Of a stretch of DNA of 38,335 nt, positions 16,766-25,463 are shown in pieces. Source of the DNA: Coriobacteriales bacterium (lineage in GTDB: Bacteria; Actinomycetota; Coriobacteriia; Coriobacteriales; UBA8131). The notes beneath the pieces are model-generated. The model worked only from the letters and a program-made list of their open reading frames with translations, was not told the DNA's origin and did no database searches. Where the stretch lies: assembly GCA_031290695.1 (NCBI GenBank), contig JAITNB010000067.1, forward strand, positions 1 through 38,335, given 5' to 3'. How positions within the stretch are numbered: position 1 is the stretch's first letter; each line of letters starts with the position of its first letter. Position numbers and translations under genes: made by a program.

Positions 16766-18433
16766 CTAGAACAATCCGGTGATGCGGCCGGTGGGGTCTA
16801 CGTCTATGCGCTCGGCGGCGGGAGCCTTGGGGAGGCCGGGCATGGTCATGATGTCGCCGGTGAGGGCGACGATGAAGCCGGCGCCCGCCGAGACCTTGAG
16901 GTTGCGCACCGTGACCTTGAAGCCTGTAGGCGCGCCGAGGAGGGCGGGGTTGTCGGAGAAGGAGTACTGGGTCTTGGCCATGCAGATGGGATAGCTGCCA
17001 AAGCCCAGGCTGGTGAGGAGCTGCGCCTGGGCCTGGGCCGCAGGGGTGAGCTCGACGGCACTGGCGTGATAGACCTTGGTCGCGATGGCCTCGATCTTGT
17101 CTGCAATACTGAGGTCCTCGGCATAGCTGTAGGCGAAGTCGTTGCGCTGCTCGGCGAGGCGGATGACCTCCTGGGCGAGCACGGTGCCTCCTGCGCCGCC
17201 TTTGGCCCAGACCTCGGAGAGGGCGACGTTGACGCCGAGCTTGCGACATTCGTCCTCGACGAGGGCAAGCTCGGCGGGAGTGTCGGTGGGAAAGGCGTTT
17301 ATGGCGACCACGGCGGGGAGCTTGAAGACCTGCGTGATGTTGGCGACATGCTGCAGGAGGTTGGGGAGACCGGCTTTGAGGGCGGCGAGATCCTCCTGGG
17401 CAAGGGCCTCCTTTGCCACACCGCCGTGGTTCTTGAGGGCGCGCACGGTCGCGACGATGACAACGGCCGCGGGGGCAAGGCCGGCAAGGCGGCACTTGAT
17501 GTCGAGGAACTTCTCGGCACCGAGGTCGGCGCCAAAGCCCGCCTCGGTGATGGTGTAGTCGCCCAGCCTGAGGGCGAGCTTGGTGGCCATGACGGAGTTG
17601 CAGCCGTGCGCGATGTTGGCAAAGGGGCCACCGTGTACGAATGCGGGGGTGCCTTCGAGGGTCTGCACGAGGTTGGGCTTGAGGGCATCCTTGAGCAGCG
17701 CCGCCATAGCGCCCTGGGCCTTGAGGTGGGCAGCGGTGACGGGGGCGCCTGAGCGGTTGTAGGCCACGATGATACGGGCGAGGCGCTCCTTGAGGTTGGT
17801 GATGGAGCTTGAGAGGCAGAGCACCGCCATGATCTCGCTTGCGACGGTTATGTCGAAGCCGTCCTCACGAGGCACGCCGTTTGTCTTGCCGCCCAGGCCG
17901 CCAACGATGTTTCGCAGCTGGCGGTCGTTCATGTCGACCGCGCGCCGCCACGTGATGTTGCGGGTGTCGATGTCAAGCTCGTTGCCCTGGTGGATGTGGT
18001 TATCGAGCATGGCGGCGAGCAGGTTGTTGGCCGCACCGATAGCATGGAAGTCGCCGGTGAAGTGCAGGTTGATGTCCTCCATCGGCACCACCTGGGCATA
18101 GCCGCCACCGGCAGCGCCGCCCTTGACGCCAAAGACCGGGCCGAGCGAGGGCTCGCGGAGCGCAACGACGACGTTCTTATCCAGCTTGGCAAGGCCGTCG
18201 GCCAGGCCAACGGTCGTGGTGGTCTTGCCCTCCCCTGCCGGTGTGGGGGTGATGGCGGTGACGAGGATAAGCTTGCCGTCTGGCCGGTCGATGGTATCGA
18301 GGATGTTGTAGTCGACCTTGGCCTTGTAGCTGCCGTAGAGCTCAAGGTAGGCGGGGTCGATGCCGGCTTTTGCAGCGATGGCGGTGATGGGTTGCGGCGT
18401 GGCGGCCTGGGCGATTTCGATGTCAGAGGGCAT
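16766..18433 (-). CDS. fhs: Formate-tetrahydrofolate ligase
   Basis: This 555-residue protein is close to the usual length of formyl-THF synthetase. The ATP-binding loop [16 protein letters not shown], the [23 protein letters not shown] block and the [14 protein letters not shown] block are all intact. It makes 10-formyl-THF from formate, ATP and THF, or the reverse with ATP formation. ATG 18433 has AAAGGA about 6 nt upstream; the frame stays open further upstream, but that is spurious. In an operon with methyltransferases and MetF it is the formate end of the methyl branch. Running oxidatively it would conserve one ATP per methyl group released as formate. Confidence 0.96.
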   Translation of the reverse strand: MPSDIEIAQAATPQPITAIAAKAGIDPAYLELYGSYKAKVDYNILDTIDRPDGKLILVTAITPTPAGEGKTTTTVGLADGLAKLDKNVVVALREPSLGPVFGVKGGAAGGGYAQVVPMEDINLHFTGDFHAIGAANNLLAAMLDNHIHQGNELDIDTRNITWRRAVDMNDRQLRNIVGGLGGKTNGVPREDGFDITVASEIMAVLCLSSSITNLKERLARIIVAYNRSGAPVTAAHLKAQGAMAALLKDALKPNLVQTLEGTPAFVHGGPFANIAHGCNSVMATKLALRLGDYTITEAGFGADLGAEKFLDIKCRLAGLAPAAVVIVATVRALKNHGGVAKEALAQEDLAALKAGLPNLLQHVANITQVFKLPAVVAINAFPTDTPAELALVEDECRKLGVNVALSEVWAKGGAGGTVLAQEVIRLAEQRNDFAYSYAEDLSIADKIEAIATKVYHASAVELTPAAQAQAQLLTSLGFGSYPICMAKTQYSFSDNPALLGAPTGFKVTVRNLKVSAGAGFIVALTGDIMTMPGLPKAPAAERIDVDPTGRITGLF

Positions 18434-18494
18434 TCGTATTCCTTTCTGGATAAACAGGTGTGCAGTCTTGCTGTGCATAGGCAGCATACTACTA

Positions 18495-19295
18495 TTACTT
18501 GGTGCCAAACGCGCCTTCGCGGTAGGCGGTAAGGTAGTCCATGCAATACTCGTCGTTGCCCAGCAGGGCGTTGGTCGCGTACAAGGTCGCCTGCATGTGG
18601 GGCGACAGGGGATCCATGATGGCGCTGTCCATGCCCGCTGCCATTGCCAGCGCGAGGAACTGCATGTTGATGGCCCTGCGATAGGGCATACCAAACGAGA
18701 TATTGCTCAGCCCCGACGTAAAGTGTACCATGGGGAACTCGGCCTTGATGAGACGGATGGCCTCGTTAAAGCTGATGAGCGAGTCCCCCTGTGTGGCAAG
18801 CGTTGTCACCAGCGGGTCGATGAAGATGCGGCTGGCGTCGATGCCCCACTCGGCAGCCTGCTCGATGAGCTTCTTTGCCAGCTGGTACTTGATGGCAGGG
18901 CTGGTGGGGATACCGTTGTTGTCGCAGGTGAGCGCAATGACCTGCCACTCGGTGTTCGCGATGGCAGGCAGGACGGCCTCGCACTTGCCCTCCTCAAGCG
19001 AGACCGAGTTGAGGATGCCCGGCTTCTTGGCCAGCTCCATCATCTCAAGCAGCACCTGGGGGTCGGAGCTGTCAAGGCACAGTGGGGTGTCAACGGTCGC
19101 CTGGGCGATGTCGATGAGCCAACGCATGGTCTCGCGCTCGAGCTCGGGGGCGACGCCGGCACAGATGTCGAGGTAGTGGGCCCCGCCATCGGCCTGACCC
19201 TGCGCAATGTGCCTGATGTAGTCCTCGTCCTTTGTCTGGATGGCCTCCAGGGTCCTGGGGATAAACCCGTTGATCTTCTCGCCGATGATGATCAT
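18495..19295 (-). CDS. Methyl-THF:corrinoid methyltransferase (AcsE/MeTr-like, pterin-binding TIM barrel)
   Basis: This 266-residue protein of the dihydropteroate-synthase/MeTr fold has [10 protein letters not shown] at the start, [35 protein letters not shown] and [15 protein letters not shown]. These are the pterin-contacting strands of AcsE and of O-demethylase enzymes that move the methyl group between corrinoid protein and THF. There is no trace of a DHPS sulfonamide-site motif. The ATG overlaps the metF stop by 4 bp (ATGA), so translation is coupled. It is the only such enzyme in the window and may serve both corrinoid proteins. Without CODH/ACS nearby, an O-demethylase role is more likely than a strictly acetogenic AcsE role, but both are possible. 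Confidence 0.87.
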   Translation of the reverse strand: MIIIGEKINGFIPRTLEAIQTKDEDYIRHIAQGQADGGAHYLDICAGVAPELERETMRWLIDIAQATVDTPLCLDSSDPQVLLEMMELAKKPGILNSVSLEEGKCEAVLPAIANTEWQVIALTCDNNGIPTSPAIKYQLAKKLIEQAAEWGIDASRIFIDPLVTTLATQGDSLISFNEAIRLIKAEFPMVHFTSGLSNISFGMPYRRAINMQFLALAMAAGMDSAIMDPLSPHMQATLYATNALLGNDEYCMDYLTAYREGAFGTK

Positions 19296-20902
19296 TGATG
19301 CTCCTTCCTTTTTGGGGCCTGGACGTTGGGAGTTGTTGCCGTGTGGCTTGATTCTGGGGGCAGGGGTTGACGGTGGGCGGCGTTGTCGCGGGCGTGGGTG
19401 TAGTTGCTCCAGCCCGAGGTCTCGAAGAAGTCCCAGTTGTTGGGCGGGGTGATAAAGGAATCGAGCTTGTACAGCTCGTCGTGTTTCTTGAGGCGGTGGT
19501 AGGCCTTGAAGTAGATGCAGTAGCGCTCGCCGGGATACACCTCGCACCAGCCGTTTGCGCTGCCGCCGCAGGGGCCGTTGCGCTGGCACTTGGGGCACGA
19601 GCTCATGGGGCAGGAGTAGATGGCCGCCTCAAGGCCGCAGTCGCCGCAGTCCATGCAGCCGTAGAGGAGCACCTTGCCCGTATGCTCGATCCCGTAATGG
19701 CGGTGCAGCCCCTTCTTGCGCTCGCGCCAGCTCATGAGCCCCTTGAGGATGTGATAGCCGCGTTTGCCCTGCGTGAGCAGCCAATAGTGGGCGAAGCGCG
19801 AGAGCCCGTAGGTCTTCTGGATGGCACGGTCGCGTCGCACCTCGTCACGCGGTGTCAACTCTGGGGCATTGAGGCCGGAGGGGAAGGAAACGGGGGGTGC
19901 GGCCCGATAGTAGTACCAGCCGTCCTCTTGGCCGTAGCAGAGCTCACGGGCCCAGTCCTGCCATTGGCCCTGTATCTCGTTGGCAGTGTCGAGTATCGTG
20001 GTAAGCGTCTCGGCCGTGAGGCCCAGCCCCCCTATGTGTACGCCCGCGTATCCCAGGCCGCGCGCGATGGCCACCATCTTCGCGGCGCGCAGATACCGGG
20101 CGGCCTTGCCCTTATCCGCAGCTTTTGCTTCTTCTTCGAGGACGGCGAGGAGCGCGTCGCTCATAACGCAGCCGGGGATGCCACCGCGTTTCATGAGGCG
20201 CGCGGCCCCGGCGGTAACCAAGTAGATGTTCGCGATGACCGGCACATCGAGTGCGTGGTCGCGCATATACCAGACAAGCTCCTCCATCTTGCGGGCGTCA
20301 TAGCCCAGCTGCGAAATGACAAAGCGTGCACCTGCGGCGACCTTCTTGCGGAGCTTGAGGTATTGGGTGAGAGTCTCGGCCTCGGTGTATTTAAAGGGGC
20401 TTACCACGGCACCGGGAAAGAAGTGGGCGGGCTGCTCTTTGGCCTCGGTGCGAGGGGTCTGGAAGGCAAGGCCGGTGTTCATGTCGCCCACCATCTGGAG
20501 CAGCTGCACGGGGTCGAGGTCGAAGACGGGGCGGGGGCGGCCGTGCCAACCCTGCACGGGATAGTCGCCGGTCATCGCGAGGACGTTGTGGATGCCGTGG
20601 CGTTCCATCGCGTAGAGCTGGCTTTGGAGCTGGTTGCGGTTGCGGTCCTTGCAGGTTATATGCACGAGGGGGGTAATGCCCTTGTCCGCGAGGTCCTGGG
20701 CAAAAGCGTCGGCGAGGAGTGCGGGGTTGCCGCCGGGGTTGTCGGTGACCGAGATGGCGTGTACGCGGCCGGTCTCCCAGATGCGCAGGCCCTCCTCGAA
20801 CTCCCCAACCTGGCTGGGCTCGGCGGCACCGTGGCCGGGAATCAGCTCGACAGTGACGACAAACTCGCCGCGCTCGAGTGCATCTTTTAGGCGATTGGGC
20901 AT
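19292..20902 (-). CDS. metF: Fused methylene-THF reductase MetF-MetV
   Basis: This is a 536-residue protein. Residues 1 to about 300 form a MetF TIM barrel: FVVTVELIPGHG, ISVTDNPGGNP, LVHITCKDRNRNQL and VLAMTGDYP, with a GIHIGGLG-like block near 300. From about 380 it carries the MetV-type cysteine-rich domain (GCMDCGDCGLEAAIYSCP, then CPKCQRNGPCGGS, CEV, YCIYFKAY). In model acetogens MetF and MetV are separate genes. It interconverts 5-methyl- and 5,10-methylene-THF; the MetV part links it to an electron donor or supports assembly. The start at 20902 follows the corrinoid stop by 7 bp; its ribosome-binding site is weak and translation is probably coupled. The C-terminal 40 residues are low-complexity and Pro/His-rich. 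Confidence 0.9.
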   Translation of the reverse strand: MPNRLKDALERGEFVVTVELIPGHGAAEPSQVGEFEEGLRIWETGRVHAISVTDNPGGNPALLADAFAQDLADKGITPLVHITCKDRNRNQLQSQLYAMERHGIHNVLAMTGDYPVQGWHGRPRPVFDLDPVQLLQMVGDMNTGLAFQTPRTEAKEQPAHFFPGAVVSPFKYTEAETLTQYLKLRKKVAAGARFVISQLGYDARKMEELVWYMRDHALDVPVIANIYLVTAGAARLMKRGGIPGCVMSDALLAVLEEEAKAADKGKAARYLRAAKMVAIARGLGYAGVHIGGLGLTAETLTTILDTANEIQGQWQDWARELCYGQEDGWYYYRAAPPVSFPSGLNAPELTPRDEVRRDRAIQKTYGLSRFAHYWLLTQGKRGYHILKGLMSWRERKKGLHRHYGIEHTGKVLLYGCMDCGDCGLEAAIYSCPMSSCPKCQRNGPCGGSANGWCEVYPGERYCIYFKAYHRLKKHDELYKLDSFITPPNNWDFFETSGWSNYTHARDNAAHRQPLPPESSHTATTPNVQAPKRKEHQ

Positions 20903-20909
20903 CGGCGGT

Positions 20910-21545
20910 CTATGCGAGGAGTTCCACGGCTTTTTCGGCGGCAGAGGCGGCATCGGGGGCGTAGCCGTGGGCACCTATCTGGTTGGCGAACTCCTGGGTA
21001 ACGGGGGCACCGCCTACGAGGACCTTGACCTGGCTGGTAAGACCGGCATCTACGACGGCCTTAACGGCGGCTTCGAGTGCGGGGAGCGTCGTTGTAAGCA
21101 GGGCGGAGAAGCACACAAGCTGGAGGTCGTCATGGGACTTGATGTACTCGATAAAGGCCTCCGAGGTGACGTCGACACCAAGATCGGTGACCTCGATGCC
21201 CTTGCCCTCAACCATCATGCGCACGAGGTTCTTGCCAATGTCGTGCATGTCACCCTTGACGGTGCCAATAAGCGCCTTGCCGCGAGAGGCGGTGCCTTCT
21301 TTAGCAAGCAGGGGTTTGAGTAGCGCCGTGCCCGCATTCATCGCCCGGGCTGCGATGAGCACCTCGGGTACAAATATCTCGTTGTTCTTGAACTTTGGCC
21401 CTATGATGTCCATGGCCGCCATGAGGCCGTTGCTGAGGATGTCCTGAGCGGGCAGGCCCTCGCTGATGGCCTGTTGCACGAGCTTCTCCACATCGTTTTT
21501 TTTGCCTGTCTGCACAGAGGTTGATATGTCGTCGTAGATGGTCAT
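20910..21545 (-). CDS. Corrinoid (B12-binding) methyl-carrier protein, set 2
   Basis: This 211-residue protein has a helical cap domain and a cobalamin domain with D-x-H-x-x-G at residues 99-104 (GDMHDIGKN), an S-x-L-T-T block (FSALLTTTLPAL) and a GGAPV loop. It is the MtvC/MtaC type. It accepts a methyl group from the URO-D methyltransferase encoded 28 bp upstream and passes it to THF via the MeTr-like protein in the same operon. AGGAGG lies 9 nt before the ATG. It is a paralogue of the 2584-3228 product but has a longer helix between the cap and B12 domains and differs in its C-terminus, so each may pair with its own methyltransferase. Confidence 0.93.
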   Translation of the reverse strand: MTIYDDISTSVQTGKKNDVEKLVQQAISEGLPAQDILSNGLMAAMDIIGPKFKNNEIFVPEVLIAARAMNAGTALLKPLLAKEGTASRGKALIGTVKGDMHDIGKNLVRMMVEGKGIEVTDLGVDVTSEAFIEYIKSHDDLQLVCFSALLTTTLPALEAAVKAVVDAGLTSQVKVLVGGAPVTQEFANQIGAHGYAPDAASAAEKAVELLA

Positions 21546-21572
21546 CTGGGGGTTCCTCCTCTTACTCGTATT

Positions 21573-22850
21573 TTAGTATATGCCGTACTCCTTCACGGTG
21601 CGGTAGAGAGCCTCGATGTTCTTACGCTTGCCAAAGTAGAGACCGCCGTCGAACGCAAACATATAGCCACCACCGGGGGCGCAGATGTCGAGTTGGCGTT
21701 TGGCCTCGTCGATGACCTGTTGCTCGGTGCCGTTCTCAAGCAGGAAAGCCGGGAAGTTGCCGGTGATGCAGGCCACATCGCCAAGCTCCTTCTTGGCGCG
21801 AGCCATGTCTACGTGCTCAAAGTGAACCAGGGTCTTGCCCTTGGGCAGGCGCTTGAGAAACTCGAAGCGTGTGTTGTAGTTGCCCTCGGTGAACAGATAC
21901 GGGATCATGCCCCGCTCGATGATGGCATCGACAATCTGCATGAAGGGCTCCCAATAGAACTTCTCGTAGTGCTCGTCGCTTAAGAAGCCGTCCATGCCCT
22001 TGTGCATCCAGACCATACCGATGTTGCCGGGGCGCGCCCACTGGTTGTCTCGTATGGCTTTGACACCTATCTCAGTTTGCTGCAGTACAAACTCGTAGAC
22101 CTCCTCGGGGTGGTCGTAGAGGTCAAGTGACGTGTTCATCGTGCCACGCAGGTAGTCGCTGTAGTAGTCAAAGGGCACCATCGCGAAGAGGTCGTACGGG
22201 ACGGGATAGCCCCTGTTCTCAACCTCACCCTTAAAAGCCGCGACATCGCCCCAGTACGCGCCCCACATACCGGCCAGCTCGCCAAGCTCGCTCACCATCT
22301 GTTGGACCTCGGGGTTGGCAAAGGCGAAGGCAAAGGCGTTAAGCTCGGGCTTCATCACAAAAGGTGCATCGAAGTCAAAGTACCGCATGGGCTCAAGCAG
22401 CCCCCAGGCACGTGGCAACATCTTCTTAAGGCCAAACGAGCCCCGGCTCTTGAGCAGCTCGGCAAACTCGCCGTCCTCGAGCAGTGGGTACTCAATAAAC
22501 TGGTGAACCGAGTTCTTGGGGATCTCGTTGCCGGGCATGCCGGCCCACTTCCACATCTTGCACTGCCCCTTCTCAAGCATCGGCCCCTGCCCCTCAAGCA
22601 CGGCGCTGATGCCGTGGCCAACATCGGGCTCAAACTCGGTGAGGAAACTGCGGATGCCGTCCTTGGCCTTCTCGATGTCATAGAGAACCTCGGCCATCGT
22701 GTACCCCCGGTCAAAGTACGCGAACATGTTCTCCATCGGGTCAAGAAACGGCACTCGGTCGGGTTCTTTGAGGGCAACGGCATCGTGCAGACGCCCCAGC
22801 CGCTCATCGTACTTATCCTGGTTTGGATTGACGTGCGGTTCCCATGCCAT
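21573..22850 (-). CDS. URO-D-fold substrate:corrinoid methyltransferase, set 2
   Basis: This 425-residue member of the uroporphyrinogen-decarboxylase-like methyltransferase superfamily has a conserved DRVPFLDPMEN strand, an IGMVWMHKGMDGFLS active-site region, YLFTEGNYNTRFEFL, the HFEHVDM strand and an ITGN block (ACITGNFPAF). It lacks the C-terminal cysteine motif present in the set-1 enzyme (APACGLP there, GYMFAFDGG here), so its metal site or substrate probably differs. AAGGAG precedes the ATG by 5 nt. It is the first gene of the C1 operon, behind a promoter with an ACC-N6-GGT dyad. The likely job is demethylation of an O- or N-methyl donor; the donor is unknown. Confidence 0.85.
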   Translation of the reverse strand: MAWEPHVNPNQDKYDERLGRLHDAVALKEPDRVPFLDPMENMFAYFDRGYTMAEVLYDIEKAKDGIRSFLTEFEPDVGHGISAVLEGQGPMLEKGQCKMWKWAGMPGNEIPKNSVHQFIEYPLLEDGEFAELLKSRGSFGLKKMLPRAWGLLEPMRYFDFDAPFVMKPELNAFAFAFANPEVQQMVSELGELAGMWGAYWGDVAAFKGEVENRGYPVPYDLFAMVPFDYYSDYLRGTMNTSLDLYDHPEEVYEFVLQQTEIGVKAIRDNQWARPGNIGMVWMHKGMDGFLSDEHYEKFYWEPFMQIVDAIIERGMIPYLFTEGNYNTRFEFLKRLPKGKTLVHFEHVDMARAKKELGDVACITGNFPAFLLENGTEQQVIDEAKRQLDICAPGGGYMFAFDGGLYFGKRKNIEALYRTVKEYGIY

Positions 22851-22983
22851 GGCCGCTCCTTATGCTCTCTAACAGGTGGTGAGGACAAGAGCGGGACGGC
22901 CACTGCTGGATGCTGCCCGAACTTATCCACAACGGGGACCTTGTTTATGATACAGGAAAACAGCCCCCCTTGCCTTGTGTTGG

Positions 22984-23035
22984 CAGGGACAGTATAGGAG
23001 CTTTGGCATAGGCGTTGTAATACCTTTGCTGGTAT
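22984..23035 (-). promoter_or_regulatory. Predicted promoter and operator of the C1 operon
   Basis: On the minus strand TATACT (22996-22991) is a 5/6 -10 box, giving a start near 22984 and a leader of about 134 nt. Upstream is a perfect dyad ATACC-N6-GGTAT (23020-23035), centred about 43 nt upstream of the inferred start. That is the usual place for a LuxR-type activator overlapping a poor -35. The leader holds CCAGCAGTGGCC (22909-22898), a motif also found in the leader of the 29668-32460 gene. Confidence 0.5.
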
Positions 23036-23074
23036 GAATCCCCTGAGTGGCGCTGCTGTTTAAAAAATCATAGT

Positions 23075-23911
23075 TCACACATTTTTAGGGGACTTGAAAT
23101 GTGTGGCGCGGATAAGGCCCCATACGCAGCCGAGAATGGTCAGCGCGACAAAGACGCATAGCACGGTCACGAAGGGTGCGAAGATTCCCGAGAAGAGGAG
23201 CATTGCGGTACCCATGACTGCTGATCCGGCACCTACCGCCGTGAATTGGGCGCCTATGCAGCCCAGTTGTTCCATACTGCTCATCATGCCTGCAGGGGTG
23301 AGCAGCCCGCCAACAAGCATGCCCAAGATGAGGACCTTTGGCGCGGATAGCCCCGTAAAGGCCGCAAAGGCCTGGAAGAGCGTGCAGATTGTGCCGCCTA
23401 TCAAAAAAGAGCCAAATAGCTGCCCTACACTCAAGGGCACACCCGGAGAAAACACCGCTGTTGCGCTAACCGCATCCTGAGGAGGGGTCACACCAACAAA
23501 CAGGTACGTATTGGCAAAAACAGCAATGGCCGCAAGGATAACAGCCCCCAGGCTTCCTACGCCAATAATCTGCGCGACCAGGACGGCCCCCGCCTTGACG
23601 GCCTTGCCAAAGCTGCCTGAGTCCACCTTGGCGCCTTCTACCGTATGGGACACGGCGACGCAAAAGCCGCTAAAGGGCAGCATGGCCCCAAAGCCTCCCC
23701 ACTCCTCCAGCTTGTCGTATATCCCTGGCAAGTAGAGGACGCCACCTACTACACCCATGCTTGCCAGAGTGAGCGGGGCAGCCAGGGTGCTCAAGAACCC
23801 GCTTTCCCCCGACACAATGACTGCACACCACAGTGCATAGATAAGCTGTCCGATAAAAGCCAGGGCCCCACCAACAACAAAAGCACCGACTAATTGCTTG
23901 AAGAGCTTCAT
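23075..23911 (-). CDS. SpoVAC/SpoVAE-type membrane protein, internally duplicated
   Basis: This 278-residue protein has about eight hydrophobic segments. The first half contains LVGAFVVGGALAFIGQL and later GVLYLPGIYDKLEEWGGFGAMLPFSGF. The second half repeats the theme with LFGSFLIGGTICTLFQAF and GLLTPAGMMSSMEQLGCIGAQFTAV. Each half matches the short SpoVAC/SpoVAEb unit (about 120-150 residues), which in spore formers helps move dipicolinic acid. No other sporulation gene is visible and this lineage is not known to sporulate, so a different small-molecule channel role is likely. ATG 23911 is preferred because GGAAGG is just upstream; 23923 has no site. It ends the region-C gene series. Confidence 0.72.
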   Translation of the reverse strand: MKLFKQLVGAFVVGGALAFIGQLIYALWCAVIVSGESGFLSTLAAPLTLASMGVVGGVLYLPGIYDKLEEWGGFGAMLPFSGFCVAVSHTVEGAKVDSGSFGKAVKAGAVLVAQIIGVGSLGAVILAAIAVFANTYLFVGVTPPQDAVSATAVFSPGVPLSVGQLFGSFLIGGTICTLFQAFAAFTGLSAPKVLILGMLVGGLLTPAGMMSSMEQLGCIGAQFTAVGAGSAVMGTAMLLFSGIFAPFVTVLCVFVALTILGCVWGLIRATHFKSPKNV

Positions 23912-23966
23912 GATGCCTTCCATTCACTCGGGTCTTGCCGGGAATGACAGGGGTTATCGAGGAACC

Positions 23967-25043
23967 CTATGAGCGGGCGATGGTAACCTCTGCGGTCTCA
24001 ACGAGCCAGCGGTTGGTTTTGTTGCGCAGGGCATTCTCGCGGATAAAATACATCTTTCCCGTTTTCTCATACTGCTCACGTACCTCGCTCGCATGGCCGG
24101 GAGCCATAAGCTCATAGACCGCTTCAAGGTCGGCATCCTCCACTACAAAGCCCTTGTGACGGGCCAGTGCGTCAAGGCTCAGGCCCTGCGTCATGACCTC
24201 CCGGGCCTGCATCATCATCTGCATCTGAAACGATTTCTCGTCTTCACCTTGCTGTTCGATGTACTGCTTCAAGGTCGACCCGTTCTTCTGCAACCCTGCC
24301 TCGAGGTCGTTCATCATGTCACGGTACGTGTACATAAAGAGCTCGTCAGGTATAGCACCCTCAAAACGCTTGGCAAGCTCTGTGACTGCCAGGAGGCTCT
24401 TTATATTGCCCAGCTCACGCTTCTTGCGCGCCTCGCCCTCCTCACGCAAAAGCTGCCTAAAGCGCTCAAGCGTACCTATGTTTGAAGCCTTCTCGGCAAT
24501 CCACGCGTCCGTAATCTTTGGAACAGCCTTCTCAAAGCGCTGCTCGCCGTTGGCGTCTTTGGCATCCGCGCCTTCAACAGGCTCGTACTCCGCAAAACTC
24601 TCTGCCATCGAGGCCAACTGCTCATCTATCTCGGCCTCTGTTATCTCTGTGCTAGGGACCGTAATCGTTACCGGGCCATATGAGCTGAGCTCATAATGAG
24701 GCTTTGGCGTGACCTCCACCTTGAACGCGAGCGGCTTGCCGCGTGCACACTCATCGCCGAGCGGGTAAACCTTTGGCTCCATGAGTATGTCGAGCCTCTC
24801 ACTGCTCACGGCGAAGGGTGCCAGTGAGGCCATTACCTGATTGGCGGCAAAGCTCTCGAAGAAGGCATCGTCGACCACACCTCGCACGGCCTTCTCAAGA
24901 TCATCGACGTGAAAGGGGTCGATGCCGCTTTGCAAGGCAATCTGTGTAACGGCCGCATCATAGAATCCGTCGACTTCTTCAATTGTCGCATCCACAACAA
25001 GCGCAATATCGCCGTTTTCGAGTTCCTTCTTCTTTATCTTCAC
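23967..25043 (-). CDS. Trigger-factor-like chaperone without PPIase domain
   Basis: This 358-residue protein, against about 430 for trigger factor, has the two flanking parts of that chaperone but not its middle. The N-terminal domain lacks the ribosome-docking GFR-x-GK-x-P loop; the corresponding stretch reads around GIDPFHVDDLEK. VTITVPSTEITEAEIDEQL marks the end of that domain. A linker of about 30 residues replaces the roughly 90-residue FKBP-type PPIase domain. The helical C-terminal chaperone arms follow (KITDAWIAEK to TNRWLVETAEV). The start is a GTG overlapping the upstream stop by 4 bp. Its place in a molybdoenzyme cluster suggests a dedicated folding or assembly helper, which is inference. 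Confidence 0.72.
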   Translation of the reverse strand: MKIKKKELENGDIALVVDATIEEVDGFYDAAVTQIALQSGIDPFHVDDLEKAVRGVVDDAFFESFAANQVMASLAPFAVSSERLDILMEPKVYPLGDECARGKPLAFKVEVTPKPHYELSSYGPVTITVPSTEITEAEIDEQLASMAESFAEYEPVEGADAKDANGEQRFEKAVPKITDAWIAEKASNIGTLERFRQLLREEGEARKKRELGNIKSLLAVTELAKRFEGAIPDELFMYTYRDMMNDLEAGLQKNGSTLKQYIEQQGEDEKSFQMQMMMQAREVMTQGLSLDALARHKGFVVEDADLEAVYELMAPGHASEVREQYEKTGKMYFIRENALRNKTNRWLVETAEVTIARS

Positions 25044-25378
25044 TTCGCATCGCCGCCTTTTCGCGCTTCTGTAAGCTCTGCCTCCAACTGAGCCGCAGCC
25101 AGCCTGTCGTAGCCCTTGTTGCGAAAGTAGAGGCAGAAGTCTGTAGTAACCATAATCATATTGATTGCGTAGAATACCAGGACATAATTTATGTTATCCA
25201 CTACGATATGAGTGCCTATACCAAAAGCATATCCAAGCCAGATAAACACCGAGAACGTCACGCTTTTGCCTTTTGCGGTTTTTGAACGCAGTGATTTGAG
25301 TACCGTCATTGGCCAGGCGATACCAAAACTCACGATCATAAACGCCTCAAAAAGCGTTCCCAGGGTTTCTGGTGCCAT
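25040..25378 (-). CDS. Small PQ-loop / SemiSWEET-like membrane protein
   Basis: This 112-residue protein has three predicted membrane spans (IVSFGIAWPMTVLKSL, FSVFIWLGYAFGIGTHIVV, YVLVFYAINMIMVTTDFCLYF) and a charged C-terminal tail. The WP in span 1 and the K-S-(L/V)-x-F-S loop after it resemble SemiSWEET/PQ-loop half-transporters, which work as dimers. A family assignment from this much sequence is tentative. ATG 25378 was chosen because GGAG lies 9 nt upstream, whereas an ATG at 25387 abuts that site. It is translationally coupled to the trigger-factor-like gene. No substrate can be suggested. Confidence 0.55.
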   Translation of the reverse strand: MAPETLGTLFEAFMIVSFGIAWPMTVLKSLRSKTAKGKSVTFSVFIWLGYAFGIGTHIVVDNINYVLVFYAINMIMVTTDFCLYFRNKGYDRLAAAQLEAELTEARKGGDAK

Positions 25379-25463
25379 ACGGTCCATCTCCTGCCTGAGC
25401 TGCGAAAAGGCACTGGTTCAATCTAAATTGATATTTTAATAGACAATATCTGATCACTGCCGC

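Noticed and set aside
19367..20890. Very long plus-strand open frames opposite fhs, MeTr and metF
   Set aside because: They are antisense to well-supported genes and result from high GC at third positions, which suppresses stops on the opposite strand.
22851..23074. Possible cobalamin riboswitch ahead of the corrinoid/methyltransferase operon (GCCACTG seen)
   Set aside because: The GCCACTG match is on the wrong strand, the leader is too short, and the B12-box and surrounding helices are not evident.
23041..23095. AT-rich dyad (TAAAAAT ... ATTTTTTA) as terminator after the SpoVA-like gene
   Set aside because: The stem is made only of A-T pairs with a long loop, so it is too weak to call.
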